Assembly: GCA_963835215.1 (NCBI GenBank)
Contig: CAWIES010000004.1
Location: 124,001-188,000 of the forward strand
Source: Roseiarcus sp963835215
Lineage (GTDB): Bacteria; Pseudomonadota; Alphaproteobacteria; Rhizobiales; Beijerinckiaceae
Direction of reading: 5' to 3'
Length of the DNA stretch: 64,000 nt
In this document: piece by piece, positions 34,490-43,908 of the stretch
Numbering within the stretch: position 1 is the stretch's first letter
Layout: each line of letters starts with the position of its first letter
The notes under the pieces: model-generated
Seen by the model: only the letters and a program-made list of their open reading frames with translations
The model's database searches: none
What the model was told of the DNA's origin: nothing
Made by a program: the position numbers and the translations under genes

Positions 34490-35980
34490 TCAGTAGCCGG
34501 GCGGCGTGCGGTCAAACCATGGCCGCGCCTGTTCGAGCTGGCCGGCGAGCCGGAACAACGTCGCCTCGTCGCCCATCCGCGCGACGAATTGCATGCCGAT
34601 CGGCAGGCCGCTCGCGTTCCAATGCATCGGCAGCGACATCGCCGGCTGGCCGGTGACGTTGAACAGCGGCATATGCGGGATGAAGCTGAGCGGCTTCTTC
34701 ACCAGCTCCATGGCGAAGCCGCTCGCCCGGAGCAGGCCGCCGAGGCGCAGCCGGCCGACAATAGCCAGAATCGCGCGCTCGATCGGCAGCGGCTGCAAGG
34801 CGCCGATCTCGATTGGCGGCGCGGCGAGGCTTGGCGTCAGCAGCACGTCGTAGTTCGTGAAGAAGGCGCCGACCTGACGCGCCCAACGCTGCATGTAGCG
34901 CGCGGCGCGCGCATAGTCGGTGGCGCTCCACGAGCGGCCGAGCAGTCCGATCACGAAGGTCGCGGTCTCGAAATCGTCCAAGCCGAGCTTACGGCCGACC
35001 ACTTCGCCGGCGAGTTCGACATCGACGCTGGTCTCGGCGGCGAGGATCGTCATCAGGGCCTCGAGCCAGGGCTCGCGGTCGAACGGCGGGCTCGCTTCGA
35101 CGACCTCGTGACCGAGATCGGCGAGCAGCGCCGCAGTCGTCGCGACCCCGGCGAGACAATCGGGGTGGATCGAATTGGCGACAAATGGCGCGGTGGTGAA
35201 GGCGATGCGCAGGCGGCCGGGAGGGGCGGCGACTTCCTCCAAGTAGGGGCGCGTCGGCGGCTTGATTTCATAGGGCGCGCCGACGTCGGCGCCCTGGGTG
35301 GCGTCGAGTAGGGCGGCGCAGTCGCGCACCGAGCGGGTCAGCGCGTGGTTGATCGAATAGCCGCGCCAGGCTTCGCCCTGGATCGGCCCATGCGGCGTTC
35401 GCCCGCGCGTCGGCTTGAGGCCGACCAGACCGCAGCAGGAAGCGGGAATACGAATCGAGCCGCCGCCGTCGCTGGCGTGGGCCATCGGCGCCATGCGCGC
35501 GGCGACCGCCGCCCCCGACCCGCCGCTCGAACCGCCGCAGGTGCGCCTGACGTCCCAGGGATTGCGGCACGGCCCGAACGCTTCCGGTTCCGTGAACGGG
35601 GCGAGGCCAAACTCGGGGATATTGGTCTTGGCGACGAAGACCAGCCCGGCCTTGCGATAGCGCGCGATCAGCTCGCTGTCGCCAGAGCGCGCCACCGACG
35701 CGAGCCGGCGATTGCCCTCGCTGGTCGGGGTCCCGGCGAGCGTAACGCCGAGATCCTTCAGCAGGAACGGCACGCCGGCGAACGGCCCGGAGAGCTGCTC
35801 GCGCGCCGCTGCGCGGGCGCTGTCGTAGAGCCTGTAGACGATCGCGTTGATCGCCGGGTTGCGCGCTTCGATGCGCGCGATCGTCTCCTCGACGAGTTCG
35901 ATCGGCTGGACCTCACGGTCGCGGACCAGCGCCGCGAGCCCGAGGCCGTCGTAGCGCGCGAACTCGGAAAATCCGCCCAT
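34490..35980 (-). CDS. amidase, amidase-signature family
   Basis: This 496-residue hydrolase of carboxamides has the Ser-cisSer-Lys triad: Lys in PFLLKDLGVTLAG, and the two Ser in GGSSGGSGAAVAA with the partner in SDGGGSIRIPASCCG. The start at 35980 follows an AGGGAGG; upstream in-frame ATGs are less well placed. Its C-terminal SLPMHWNASGLPIGMQFVA is also typical. The substrate cannot be predicted. It is inverted relative to the yceD and plsX genes on each side, so it is probably a separate insertion into that cluster. Confidence 0.9.
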   Translation of the reverse strand: MGGFSEFARYDGLGLAALVRDREVQPIELVEETIARIEARNPAINAIVYRLYDSARAAAREQLSGPFAGVPFLLKDLGVTLAGTPTSEGNRRLASVARSGDSELIARYRKAGLVFVAKTNIPEFGLAPFTEPEAFGPCRNPWDVRRTCGGSSGGSGAAVAARMAPMAHASDGGGSIRIPASCCGLVGLKPTRGRTPHGPIQGEAWRGYSINHALTRSVRDCAALLDATQGADVGAPYEIKPPTRPYLEEVAAPPGRLRIAFTTAPFVANSIHPDCLAGVATTAALLADLGHEVVEASPPFDREPWLEALMTILAAETSVDVELAGEVVGRKLGLDDFETATFVIGLLGRSWSATDYARAARYMQRWARQVGAFFTNYDVLLTPSLAAPPIEIGALQPLPIERAILAIVGRLRLGGLLRASGFAMELVKKPLSFIPHMPLFNVTGQPAMSLPMHWNASGLPIGMQFVARMGDEATLFRLAGQLEQARPWFDRTPPGY

Positions 35981-36144
35981 GCCCGCTCGTCGCCTCCCTG
36001 AAGCTCGTTCTTCGTCCATATTCGGCCCCACAACCGGGTCAAAGCAAGCCGTTTGCGGTCGCCAGACGTTTGCCTTGGGCGGCGAAGCCGGTATTGTGCC
36101 GCGCTCCAACGAGGCGCCGGAACCCCCTCGGGACAGAACAAGGA

Positions 36145-37200
36145 ATGAACAGAGACATCCGCATAGCCCTTGACGTGATGGGCGGCGATCATGGGCCGCA
36201 TGTCGTGGTCAAGGCGGCGGCCATCGCCCTCGAGCGTCGGCCGGACGTCGAGTTCCTCCTGTTCGGCGATGAGAAGGCAATCGCGCCGCTGCTGGCGGCC
36301 TTCCCCGCGCTGCGCGCCAAGTCCCGCACCCGCCATTGCGACATCGCGATCAAGATGACCGACAAGCCGAGCCAGGCCTTGCGCACGGGGCGGCGCAGCT
36401 CGTCGATGTGGCTGGCGATCGAAGCGGTGAAGAAGGGCGAAGCCGATTGCGCGGTTTCCGCCGGCAACACCGGCGCGCTGATGGCGATGGCGAAAGTCTG
36501 CCTGCACACCATGTCGCAGATCGACCGCCCGGCGATCGCCGCGATGTGGCCGACGCTGCGCGGCGAGTCGATCGTCCTCGATGTCGGCGCGACCATCGGC
36601 GCTGACGCCGAGCACCTGATCGACCTCGCCATCATGGGCGCGGCGATGGCGCGCATCGTCTTTGATATCGACAGCCCGACGGTCGGGCTGCTCAACGTCG
36701 GCGTCGAGGAGATCAAGGGCATCGAGGAGGTAAAGGCGGCCGGGCGCGTGCTGCGCGAGACCCCGCTGCCCAATTTGCGCTATCACGGCTTTGTCGAAGG
36801 CGACGATCTCGGCAGCGGCGTCGTCGACGTTTTCGTCACCGAAGGCTTCACCGGCAACATCGCGCTGAAGACGGCGGAAGGCACCGCCAAGCAGATCGCT
36901 CAATATATTCGCGACGCAATGAACCACAGCCTGCTGTCGCGCCTCGGCTATCTGCTCGCGCGCGGCGCCTTTCGCGCGCTGCGCGAGAAGATGGACCCAG
37001 GCCGAGTCAACGGCGGCGTTTTTCTCGGCCTCGACGGGGTGGTCATCAAGAGCCACGGCGGCGCCGACGCCGACAGCTTCGCCGGCGCGATCGAAGTCGG
37101 CTACGACATGGTGCGCCAGGAACTGCTCGGCAAGATTCGCGACATGATCGCCCAGGCCAACGAAGCGCGCGCGCCGGTCGCCGCGCCGGCTGCAACTTAA
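36145..37200 (+). CDS. plsX: phosphate acyltransferase
   Basis: PlsX makes acyl-phosphate from acyl-ACP, the first step of phospholipid synthesis in the PlsX/PlsY route. The 351-residue protein starts MNRDIRIALDVMGGDHGP (family N-terminus) and carries the SAGNTGALMA loop, VLDVGATIGADAEHL, VDVFVTEGFTGNIALKT and FLGLDGVVIKSHG. The ATG at 36145 is preceded closely by AAGGA. It is followed after about 30 bases by fabH, the common fatty-acid/phospholipid pair. Confidence 0.94.
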   Translation: MNRDIRIALDVMGGDHGPHVVVKAAAIALERRPDVEFLLFGDEKAIAPLLAAFPALRAKSRTRHCDIAIKMTDKPSQALRTGRRSSSMWLAIEAVKKGEADCAVSAGNTGALMAMAKVCLHTMSQIDRPAIAAMWPTLRGESIVLDVGATIGADAEHLIDLAIMGAAMARIVFDIDSPTVGLLNVGVEEIKGIEEVKAAGRVLRETPLPNLRYHGFVEGDDLGSGVVDVFVTEGFTGNIALKTAEGTAKQIAQYIRDAMNHSLLSRLGYLLARGAFRALREKMDPGRVNGGVFLGLDGVVIKSHGGADADSFAGAIEVGYDMVRQELLGKIRDMIAQANEARAPVAAPAAT

Positions 37201-37230
37201 CCAACCTCACGCGCGGGACCGTTTCGTCAC

Positions 37231-38215
37231 ATGGATACTGCGAGAATTCGCTCAACCGTCCGCGGCGTCGGCGCTGCACTGCCGACCGCGCATCGTCAGC
37301 AACGCCGAAATGGCGACGATGGTCGACACTTCCGACGAGTGGATCGTCCAGCGCACCGGCATTCGTCAGCGCCACGTCGCCGCCGCGGACGAGACGACCT
37401 CGACGCTGGCGACCCTCGCCGCGAAGGCCGCGCTCGCCAATGCCGGTCTTGCCGCCGCCGACATCGACCTGATCATCGTCGCGACCTCGACGCCCGACTA
37501 CACGTTTCCAGCCGTCGCGACCCAGGTGCAGGCGGCGCTCGGCATCACGCATGGCGTCGCCTTCGACTTGCAAGCCGTCTGCTCTGGCTTCGTCTTTGCC
37601 GTTGCGACCGCCGACAAGTTCCTCGTCTCAGGCTCGCACAAGCGCGCACTGGTGATCGGCGCCGAGACCTTCTCGCGCCTGCTCGATTGGACCGACCGCA
37701 CCACCTGCGTGCTGTTTGGCGACGGGGCGGGGGCGATCGTGATGGAGGCGGCCCCAAGCGACGGCGCGCTGACTTCGCCCGGCGTCATCTCGACCCAGTT
37801 GCGCTCGGACGGGCGCCATCGCGAAAAGCTCTATGTCGATGGCGGCCCCTCGACGACCGGAACCGTCGGCCATCTGCGCATGGAAGGGCGGGAAGTCTTC
37901 AAGCATGCGGTCGGCATGGTCACCGATGTGATCAAGGCATGTTTCGATTCGGCCGGGGTGACCGCCGCCGACATCGACTGGTTCGTGCCGCATCAAGCCA
38001 ACCGGCGCATCATCGACGCCTCGACCGACAAGCTCGGCATGTCGCGCGACAAGGTGGTCGTCACCGTCGATCGTCACGGCAACACCTCGGCCGCATCGAT
38101 CCCGCTGGCGCTCGATGTCGCGGTCAAGGATGGGCGGATCAAGAAGGGCGACCTCGTCATGATCGAGGCGATGGGCGGCGGCTTCACCTGGGGCGCCGCG
38201 CTGATCCGGTGGTGA
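37231..38215 (+). CDS. fabH: 3-oxoacyl-ACP synthase III, frameshifted near 5' end
   Basis: FabH condenses acetyl-CoA with malonyl-ACP to start fatty-acid synthesis. The start is ATG at 37231 (RSTVRGVGAALPT). An extra G near 37287 shifts the frame, and restoring it gives RIVSNAEMATMVDTSDEWI, as expected. The catalytic triad is visible: Cys in LQAVCSGFVF, His in VPHQANRRII and Asn in RHGNTSAASIP. The first frame as read would give a useless short product, so the indel is probably an error. It is downstream of plsX. Confidence 0.92.
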
Positions 38216-38302
38216 GCGCGTTCCGTCAGTCGCCGGGTTATCGCCTCGGCGGTGTCGCCGCGCTGCGGCGCGAACTTGGCTGAGGCGGACGGGGAAGGGG
38301 CC

Positions 38303-39007
38303 ATGGCCTCGCTCGAAACAATCGCCGCCGCCGCCGAGCGCGTCGGCCTCGCCGCGCAGGGCGCCTTCACGCTCGACGAGGACGAGCGGCGCGGCGCGCT
38401 CGCCGAGGTCGCGACGATCGCGCTGGTTGGCCTCGCGGGCGCGCGCGGCTGGACGCTTTTCGAGGCGTCGCCCGAAGCGCGCGACGGCGCCGCCGATCCG
38501 CTCGACCGCTGGAGCCGTCGCGCCGTAGGCGCGCTCGCCGCGGAACTTGGCGCTCAAGGGCTTGGCGCTCATGCGTTGTTCCCCTTCGGCGGCCCGCCGC
38601 ATTGGCCGTTTCAGCCCTGGGCGCGGCGCGCCGAGCCGATGCATGCTTCGCCGCTCGGGCTGCTGATCCATCCTGTCTATGGGCTGTGGCGCGGCTATCG
38701 CGGCGCGCTCGCCTTCGCCGAACCGATTGTCCTGCCGCCGCGCGTGGCCGCTGCGAGCCCCTGCGAGACCTGCGCCACGCGCCCGTGCCTCAGCGCCTGC
38801 CCGGTGAACGCCTTCAGCGCCGGCGGCTACGATGTCGCCGCCTGCGCCGGCCATCTGCGGCGGGAGGCGGGGCGCCCGTGCCTCGAAGGCGGGTGCCTCG
38901 CGCGCCGCGCCTGTCCGGTCGGCGTCGAGTATGCCCACACGGCGGCTGAGGCGACCTTCCACACGCGGGCGTTTCTCGAGGCGCGCGATGACGCCGATCA
39001 TGGCTAA
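38303..39007 (+). CDS. 4Fe-4S ferredoxin-like protein
   Basis: This protein of about 234 residues starts at ATG 38303 (GGGGAAGGGG upstream). The C-terminal part has an iron-sulfur motif PCETCATRPCLSACPVNAF and a second Cys group CLEGGCLARRACPVG, enough for at least one and possibly two clusters. The Cys pattern resembles the ferredoxin domain of epoxyqueuosine reductase QueG, but the catalytic half of that enzyme is absent. The N-terminal half has no recognised domain. It is a conserved-type rhizobial protein of unknown electron-transfer partner. Confidence 0.75.
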   Translation: MASLETIAAAAERVGLAAQGAFTLDEDERRGALAEVATIALVGLAGARGWTLFEASPEARDGAADPLDRWSRRAVGALAAELGAQGLGAHALFPFGGPPHWPFQPWARRAEPMHASPLGLLIHPVYGLWRGYRGALAFAEPIVLPPRVAAASPCETCATRPCLSACPVNAFSAGGYDVAACAGHLRREAGRPCLEGGCLARRACPVGVEYAHTAAEATFHTRAFLEARDDADHG

Positions 39008-39053
39008 CGCCTGCGTGTTGACGGCCGGCCCCAATCTGTCGGAAGCATAGGCC

Positions 39054-39848
39054 ATGCGCGAGCTGTCGCCGGCGATCGTGGTTTTCGTCCTTCTGTGCGT
39101 CAGCACTGCGGTCGGATCGTTCGTCAATACGCGGCTTCCCGAACGCCACCGCACGCGCGAAACGATCGAACTCGTGCAATTGGCGATCGGCCTGATGGTG
39201 ACGTTCGCCGCGATCGTCCTCGGTCTCCTGACCTCCTCGGTCAAGACCGGCTTCGAGGCCGCCTATCAGGCGCGCGGAACTTACGCGGGAGAGATCGCCC
39301 AGCTCGATCGCTGCCTGCGCGACTATGGTCCCGAGACGCAGGCGACCCGCATGCGGCTGCGCGGCTACGTCGCCGCGGTCATCGTCAGCACCTGGCCCGA
39401 CGAGCCGGCGCCGACGGGGGTGAGCTATCCCGACACGTCGAAAATGCACGAGACTGGCGAAGACCCGACGCTGGCCGACGTGATGAACCAGGTGGGGCTG
39501 GACATCCGGGCGCTCCAGCCGACCGACGCCTTCCACCAGAACATCGCATCCGCCTGCTTGAGCGACTACGCCGATACGATCAAAAGCCGCTGGGCGGTGA
39601 TCGAGGGCCAGCACGGATCGCTCTCCACGCCGTTCTACTGGGTGCTGGTGTTCTGGCTGGTGTTGCTATTCGCCAGTTTCGGCCTGCGCGCGCCGCCCAA
39701 TATCCTGAGCGTCATCGTCGTCGCGCTCTGCGCCCTGTCGGTCAGCAGCGCCATGTTCGTCATCCGCGATCTCGATCTGCCCTACGGCGGCCTGTTCGGC
39801 GTGCCGAGCGACTCGATGCGTAGCGCGCTGGCCGATATGATGCGTTGA
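39054..39848 (+). CDS. DUF4239-like (bestrophin-like) membrane protein
   Basis: This 264-residue protein has four predicted membrane helices, about 6-24, 42-62, 198-216 and 220-240. The pairing of two helices at each end around a soluble middle segment (charged, about 63-195) resembles DUF4239 proteins. The function of the family is unknown. ETIELVQLAIGLMVTFAAIVLGLL near the N-terminus is the recognisable part. It sits 46 bases downstream of the ferredoxin-like gene. Confidence 0.72.
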   Translation: MRELSPAIVVFVLLCVSTAVGSFVNTRLPERHRTRETIELVQLAIGLMVTFAAIVLGLLTSSVKTGFEAAYQARGTYAGEIAQLDRCLRDYGPETQATRMRLRGYVAAVIVSTWPDEPAPTGVSYPDTSKMHETGEDPTLADVMNQVGLDIRALQPTDAFHQNIASACLSDYADTIKSRWAVIEGQHGSLSTPFYWVLVFWLVLLFASFGLRAPPNILSVIVVALCALSVSSAMFVIRDLDLPYGGLFGVPSDSMRSALADMMR

Positions 39849-39890
39849 GGGGCGGGGGCGAATTACCCGAGGGGCGGGGGCGAATTGCCC
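39847..39890. repeat. 22-bp tandem duplication
   Basis: Two head-to-tail copies of a GAGGGGCGGGGGCGAATT-type unit (39847-39868 and 39869-39890) differ at one base. They start within the stop codon of the DUF4239 gene and end before the convergent emrB. Confidence 0.7.
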
Positions 39891-39897
39891 GCGCCGC

Positions 39898-41450
39898 CTA
39901 TTCCATCGCCGCCGCCGCCGAATGGCCCTCGCGGCTCTGCGCCGGGGCGGATTTGGTCGAGCGGATCAGCGCCAGCAGCGGAAAGGCCGACATCGAAACG
40001 AACATCATCAGCATGAAGTCGTTGGAATAGGCCATGATCGCCGCCTGCTGGGTGACCAGCCCGTCAAGATGCCCGAGCGTGCTGAGCGAATTTCCGGCGA
40101 CCGAAACGGCGTTGGGCAACCTCATCGCGTCGTTGAACGGGGAAACGCTCTCGGAGATCTGGGCGTGGATACACGGTCATCATGTTGGTGAGCTGAGCGA
40201 TGACGACCGAAATGCCGACCGACGAGCCGATGTTGCGGATCAGCGTCCATAGCGCCGCGCCGTCCGTGCGCAGCGCGCCGGGCAGGGTGGCGAAAGCGAT
40301 GGTGTTGAGCGGCACGAAGACGAGGCCGAGGCCAACGCCCTGAACGACCGAGTCGATGCCGATCGCGCGCGCGGACGTGTCCGTCGTCCAGCCGACCATC
40401 ACCCACAGCGACAACGTCGACAGGATCAGCCCGAGCCAGGACCATGATCCGGGCGTCGTATTTGCCGAGCAATCGCCCGACCATCATCATCGCAAAGAAC
40501 GTGCCGACGCCGCGCGTGCCCAGGAGATAGCCGCTCGCGAGCACCGGATAGCCGAGCAGATTCTGCAGGAACGGCGTCACCAGCGCCATCGTCGCCAGCA
40601 GAATGATGCCGATCAGGAACATGAAGATCACCGCGATCGAGAAATTCCAGTCGCTGAAAATGCGCATGGAGACGAACGGGCGCTCCGAGGTCGTCGTGTC
40701 GACGAGGAAGAAGTAGAAGCCGACGACGGCGAGAATCGCCTCCACGACGATCTCGCTAGAGGTGAACCAGCCCTGATCCTGACCGCGGTCGAGCATCATC
40801 TGCAGGGCGCCAATGCCCAGCGACAGCGACAGGAAGCCGAACCAGGAGAAGGGCACATCGCGGCGCATGGCGGTCTGGCGCATGAAGGCGGAGAGGCCGA
40901 ACACGGTGAGAATGCCGAAGGGCAGATTGACGAAGAACACCCAGCGCCAGGAGTAGTTGTCGGTCAGCCAGCCGCCGAGCGTCGGGCCCATGATCGGCCC
41001 GAGCATCACGCCCATGCCCCAGATCGCCATCGCCTGCCCGCGTTGGGCGGGCGGATAGATGTCGAGCAACACGGCCTGGCTCAGCGGCACCAGCGCAGCG
41101 CCGAATACGCCCTGCAGCAAGCGAAAGCCGACCATCTGCTCAATGCTCTGGGCGACGCCGCACAGCATCGAAGCGATCGTGAAGCCGGCGGTGCATACGA
41201 TGAACAGCCGCTTGCGGCCAAAGCGCATCGCCATCCAGCCAAGCGGCGAGGTCATGATCGCTGCGGCGACGATGTAGGAGGTCAGGACCCAGTTGACTTG
41301 ATCCTGAGTGGTCGACAGCGACCCTTGCATATAAGGCAGGGCGACGTTGGCGATCGTGGTGTCGAGCGCCTGCATGATGGTCGCCATCATCACGCAGACC
41401 GTCAGCATGGTCCGCGTCGATGGCGCCATTGTCTCTTCGTTTGGGCTCAT
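39898..41450 (-). CDS. emrB: DHA2-family multidrug efflux pump (EmrB), frameshifted
   Basis: This proton-driven exporter has about 14 helices and works with the EmrA-type adaptor encoded just upstream. Motifs are QALDTTIANVALPYMQG (helix 1 motif), PLGWMAMRFGRKRLFI (loop motif A), RLLQGVFGAALVPLSQ (motif B) and GPIMGPTLGGWLTDN (motif C). Extra bases near 40440 and 40171 split the C-terminal half into three frames; joining them gives VQGVGLGLVFVPLNTIAFA and an end at 39898. Its start overlaps the emrA stop by 4 bases. It is the last gene of a marR-emrA-emrB operon. Confidence 0.9.
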
Positions 41451-42703
41451 CGCGCCGCTGCGCTCGCCGCCGAGGGCGAGACGAACCAGGATTCAAGCCA
41501 TTCGAACGGCCCAGTCACCAAGTCGCTGACCGAACGCGTGCGTCCAGTATCGACCGAGACGGTCGCGCTCATGCCGGCGCGCAGTCCCACGGTCTTCTCA
41601 TCGGCGCCGAAGCAGAAGCGCAATGGAATCCGTTGCACGACCTTGACCCAATTGCCGCTCGCGTTCTGCGCGGGCAGGATCGAGAATTGCGAGCCGGTGC
41701 CCGGCGCGATCGAACAGACGCTCCCCTTCCACACGACGCCGGGAAAGGTGTCGATCGTCACGCTCGCGGGCAGGCCGGCGTGGACATAGGTCAGGTCCGA
41801 TTCCTTGGGGTTGGCGTCGACCCATAGGCCGCGGTCGGCGACGATGGCGAACACCGCTTGGCCGGCCGGCGCAACGCGGCCGAGTTCGATCTGGTCGACC
41901 TGCGTCGCGACGCCGGCGATCGGCGCGACGATGTGGGTGTTGCGCAGATTGCGTTCGGCGTCATCGAGGCCCGCCTTCGCCTGGATGTAGTCGGGGAACG
42001 TGTCGAGCGAAGGGGCCGTCCCGTCGCCGAGCTTGTTGCTCGTCGTCGCTTGGAAGCTGCGCACGAACTCGAGAATCTCCTGCGCCTGGACCAGCGCCGC
42101 CTCTGAGGTGTCGAGGTCGGAGCGCGTGCCCGCGCTCGTGTTCACGAGGCTGACCTTGCGGTTGTAGTCGTTTGTCCGCAGCTCGACGCCCTTTTGGGCC
42201 ATGGCGATCTGCAGTTCGTTGCTGGTGTAGGTCGCCTGCAGGTTGGCGAATTCAACCTTCGCCGCCGCGATCCGACCCTGCGCGAGCGTCAGCGCCGTCT
42301 GATAGGGGGCGGGGTCGAGATCGAACAATGGCGCGCCGGCCTCGACATGCTCGCCCTCGCGCACGTGCACGGCGACGATCGGGCCGGAGATCTGCGGCGT
42401 GATCAGCGACTTGTTTGCTCCGACATAGGCGTTGTCGGTCGAGATGTAGCGCCCGCTGCTAAGCCACCACATGCCGCCGAGCACAATCGCGGCGACCGGA
42501 ATGACCACCATCAGGATCAACCGGCCAGTGCCGGACTTGCGCTGTGCAGGGGGAGCTGCGATTTCCGCGCGAGGCGCCGGGGCCGGAGCCTCGGGGGGCG
42601 GGGGCGCGACCGGCTCGTTGGTGCGCGCCGGCGCGCCCGGCGCCCGGTTCAAAGGGGTAGGCTCCGCGGAACGATCGCGCGGCGTCGTGGAGGTCTGCGA
42701 CAC
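41447..42703 (-). CDS. emrA: HlyD/EmrA-family membrane fusion protein
   Basis: EmrA-type adaptors link an inner-membrane pump to the outer membrane. The 418-residue protein has a Pro/Ala-rich cytosolic N-terminus and one membrane helix (about 63-83). The barrel-sandwich lipoyl-like half motif follows (RYISTDNAYVGANKSLI and GPIVAVHVREGEHVEAGAPLF). A long coiled coil comes next, then the second half THIVAPIAGVATQVD. It starts 4 bases after the stop of the MarR gene and overlaps emrB, so all three are one operon. Confidence 0.93.
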   Translation of the reverse strand: MSQTSTTPRDRSAEPTPLNRAPGAPARTNEPVAPPPPEAPAPAPRAEIAAPPAQRKSGTGRLILMVVIPVAAIVLGGMWWLSSGRYISTDNAYVGANKSLITPQISGPIVAVHVREGEHVEAGAPLFDLDPAPYQTALTLAQGRIAAAKVEFANLQATYTSNELQIAMAQKGVELRTNDYNRKVSLVNTSAGTRSDLDTSEAALVQAQEILEFVRSFQATTSNKLGDGTAPSLDTFPDYIQAKAGLDDAERNLRNTHIVAPIAGVATQVDQIELGRVAPAGQAVFAIVADRGLWVDANPKESDLTYVHAGLPASVTIDTFPGVVWKGSVCSIAPGTGSQFSILPAQNASGNWVKVVQRIPLRFCFGADEKTVGLRAGMSATVSVDTGRTRSVSDLVTGPFEWLESWFVSPSAASAAAR

Positions 42704-42707
42704 TGAC

Positions 42708-43151
42708 CTAAGCTCCGCTGTTCAATTGGATCTTCAGGTTGGCGCGAATCCGCTCCAATCCGGTGGTGATTTCCTCGACCTCCCGCCGGTCGAGGCCGGT
42801 CGTTGCCCGGCCCGCCACGTCCTCGCCGAGCTCATCGAGCCGCTCCAAGATGGGGTCGGCTTTGGGCGTCAGAAAGAGCCGATTGGCGCGGCGGTCGGCG
42901 ATATCTTCGCGCCGCTCGACCAGGCCCGAAGCGGTCAGCTTATCGACCAGCCGGGCCAGCGTGATCGGCGCGAGGTCGAGCCGGTCCGCCAGCTCTCGCT
43001 GGTTGATGCCCTGGCCGGTGCGCAGCTTGACCAGCACCGCCCATTGGGCGCGGGTCATGTGAACTTCCCGCGCGCGCTGGTTCGAATAGGTTCGAAACAG
43101 TCGCGCAACGTCATGTAGCGCGAACGCGAGTTCGCGCGCTGGGCTTAGCAC
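42708..43151 (-). CDS. MarR-family regulator of the emrAB operon
   Basis: This winged-helix repressor has MTRAQWAVLVKLRTGQGINQ, the recognition helix region ELADRLDLAPITLARLVDKL and a wing at REDIADRRANRLFLT. The frame is open to an ATG/GTG-type start at 43214, but a palindrome at 43171-43200 would then be coding. The GTG at 43151 puts that palindrome upstream as an operator and removes a Tyr/His-rich tail, so I prefer it, although no good ribosome-binding site is seen. Autorepression of marR-emrA-emrB is inferred. Confidence 0.83.
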   Translation of the reverse strand: MLSPARELAFALHDVARLFRTYSNQRAREVHMTRAQWAVLVKLRTGQGINQRELADRLDLAPITLARLVDKLTASGLVERREDIADRRANRLFLTPKADPILERLDELGEDVAGRATTGLDRREVEEITTGLERIRANLKIQLNSGA

Positions 43152-43170
43152 CTGGGACAAGGCTGAGGCT

Positions 43171-43200
43171 CGCTTATGATGTGTATGCTTATAATAAGCG
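43171..43200. promoter_or_regulatory. palindromic operator upstream of the marR-emrAB operon
   Basis: Arms CGCTTAT (43171-43177) and ATAAGCG (43194-43200) flank an AT-rich centre, in a clear AT-rich island. The site sits 20 bases upstream of the preferred marR start and has the size of a MarR site. Binding is inferred. Confidence 0.5.
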
Positions 43201-43297
43201 ACAGGCGAAACCACAAGCCGCCCGCGCGGCCAAGTTGGTCAAATTTCGTTAAAGGGGGGTTCACGAGGGCGTGAGCGCCGAGCGTCGTCATGGGCTT

Positions 43298-43327
43298 GGC
43301 TGTAACACCGTTCCGGGCTGTAACACC
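43298..43327. repeat. 12-bp direct repeat
   Basis: GGCTGTAACACC occurs at 43298-43309 and 43316-43327, spaced 18 bases start to start, in the gap between marR and the end of uraH. It could be a regulator site, but no further support is visible. Confidence 0.4.
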
Positions 43328-43349
43328 TGCGGACCGGGGGCGTCGCTTC

Positions 43350-43706
43350 TCAACTGCCGCGATAGGTCGAGTAACTCCACGGCGTCGTCACCAGGGGCAC
43401 GTGGTAGTGCGCCGTGGGGTCGGCGATAGTGAAGCGAATCGGCACGATGTCGAGAAACGGCGGCGTGGCGGTTGCAGCTTCTGCAGCGCGAAAATAGTCG
43501 CCGACATGGAACGACAATTCGTAAGTTCCCACCCGCGCCTCTTGCGGAGCGATTAGCGGGGCGTCGGTGCGCCCGTCGGCGTTGGTGCGCACGCTGGCGA
43601 CGAGGCGACGGGCGCCCTCGGGCCCTAGCGCGTAAAGCTCAATGAGGACGCCGGCCGCGGGCCGGCCGCGGGTGGTGTCGAGAACATGCGTCGTTAATCC
43701 GGCCAT
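43350..43706 (-). CDS. uraH: 5-hydroxyisourate hydrolase
   Basis: UraH (transthyretin-related protein) opens 5-hydroxyisourate, the product of urate oxidation. The 118-residue protein has the catalytic His in LTTHVLD near the start, Arg in VRTNADGRTDAPL, His in HYHVPLV and the diagnostic C-terminal YRGS. It has the usual length. No other ureide genes are near. Confidence 0.95.
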   Translation of the reverse strand: MAGLTTHVLDTTRGRPAAGVLIELYALGPEGARRLVASVRTNADGRTDAPLIAPQEARVGTYELSFHVGDYFRAAEAATATPPFLDIVPIRFTIADPTAHYHVPLVTTPWSYSTYRGS

Positions 43707-43908
43707 GCGCTCACCTCATCCGTTATGGTCCGTCTAGTCGAATCTCTTGGACTTTGGTAGTTGGAATCCTTCCTTCCGCGGCCATAAGCCATGCGAGATG
43801 CGCATGAGTGTCGCGCCCCTGTCGCCATTGCCAAGCGACAGGCGCCGTGAGACAGAAGCACAAGTCGCAGACCGGAAATTCGGTTCGTTGCGGCGCCAGG
43901 GAGGTGTC

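Noticed and set aside
43707..43908. A pyruvate-responsive (PdhR-type) operator upstream of aceE
   Set aside because: No clear palindrome of that type was found in the 200-base gap; nothing beyond a ribosome-binding site could be supported.
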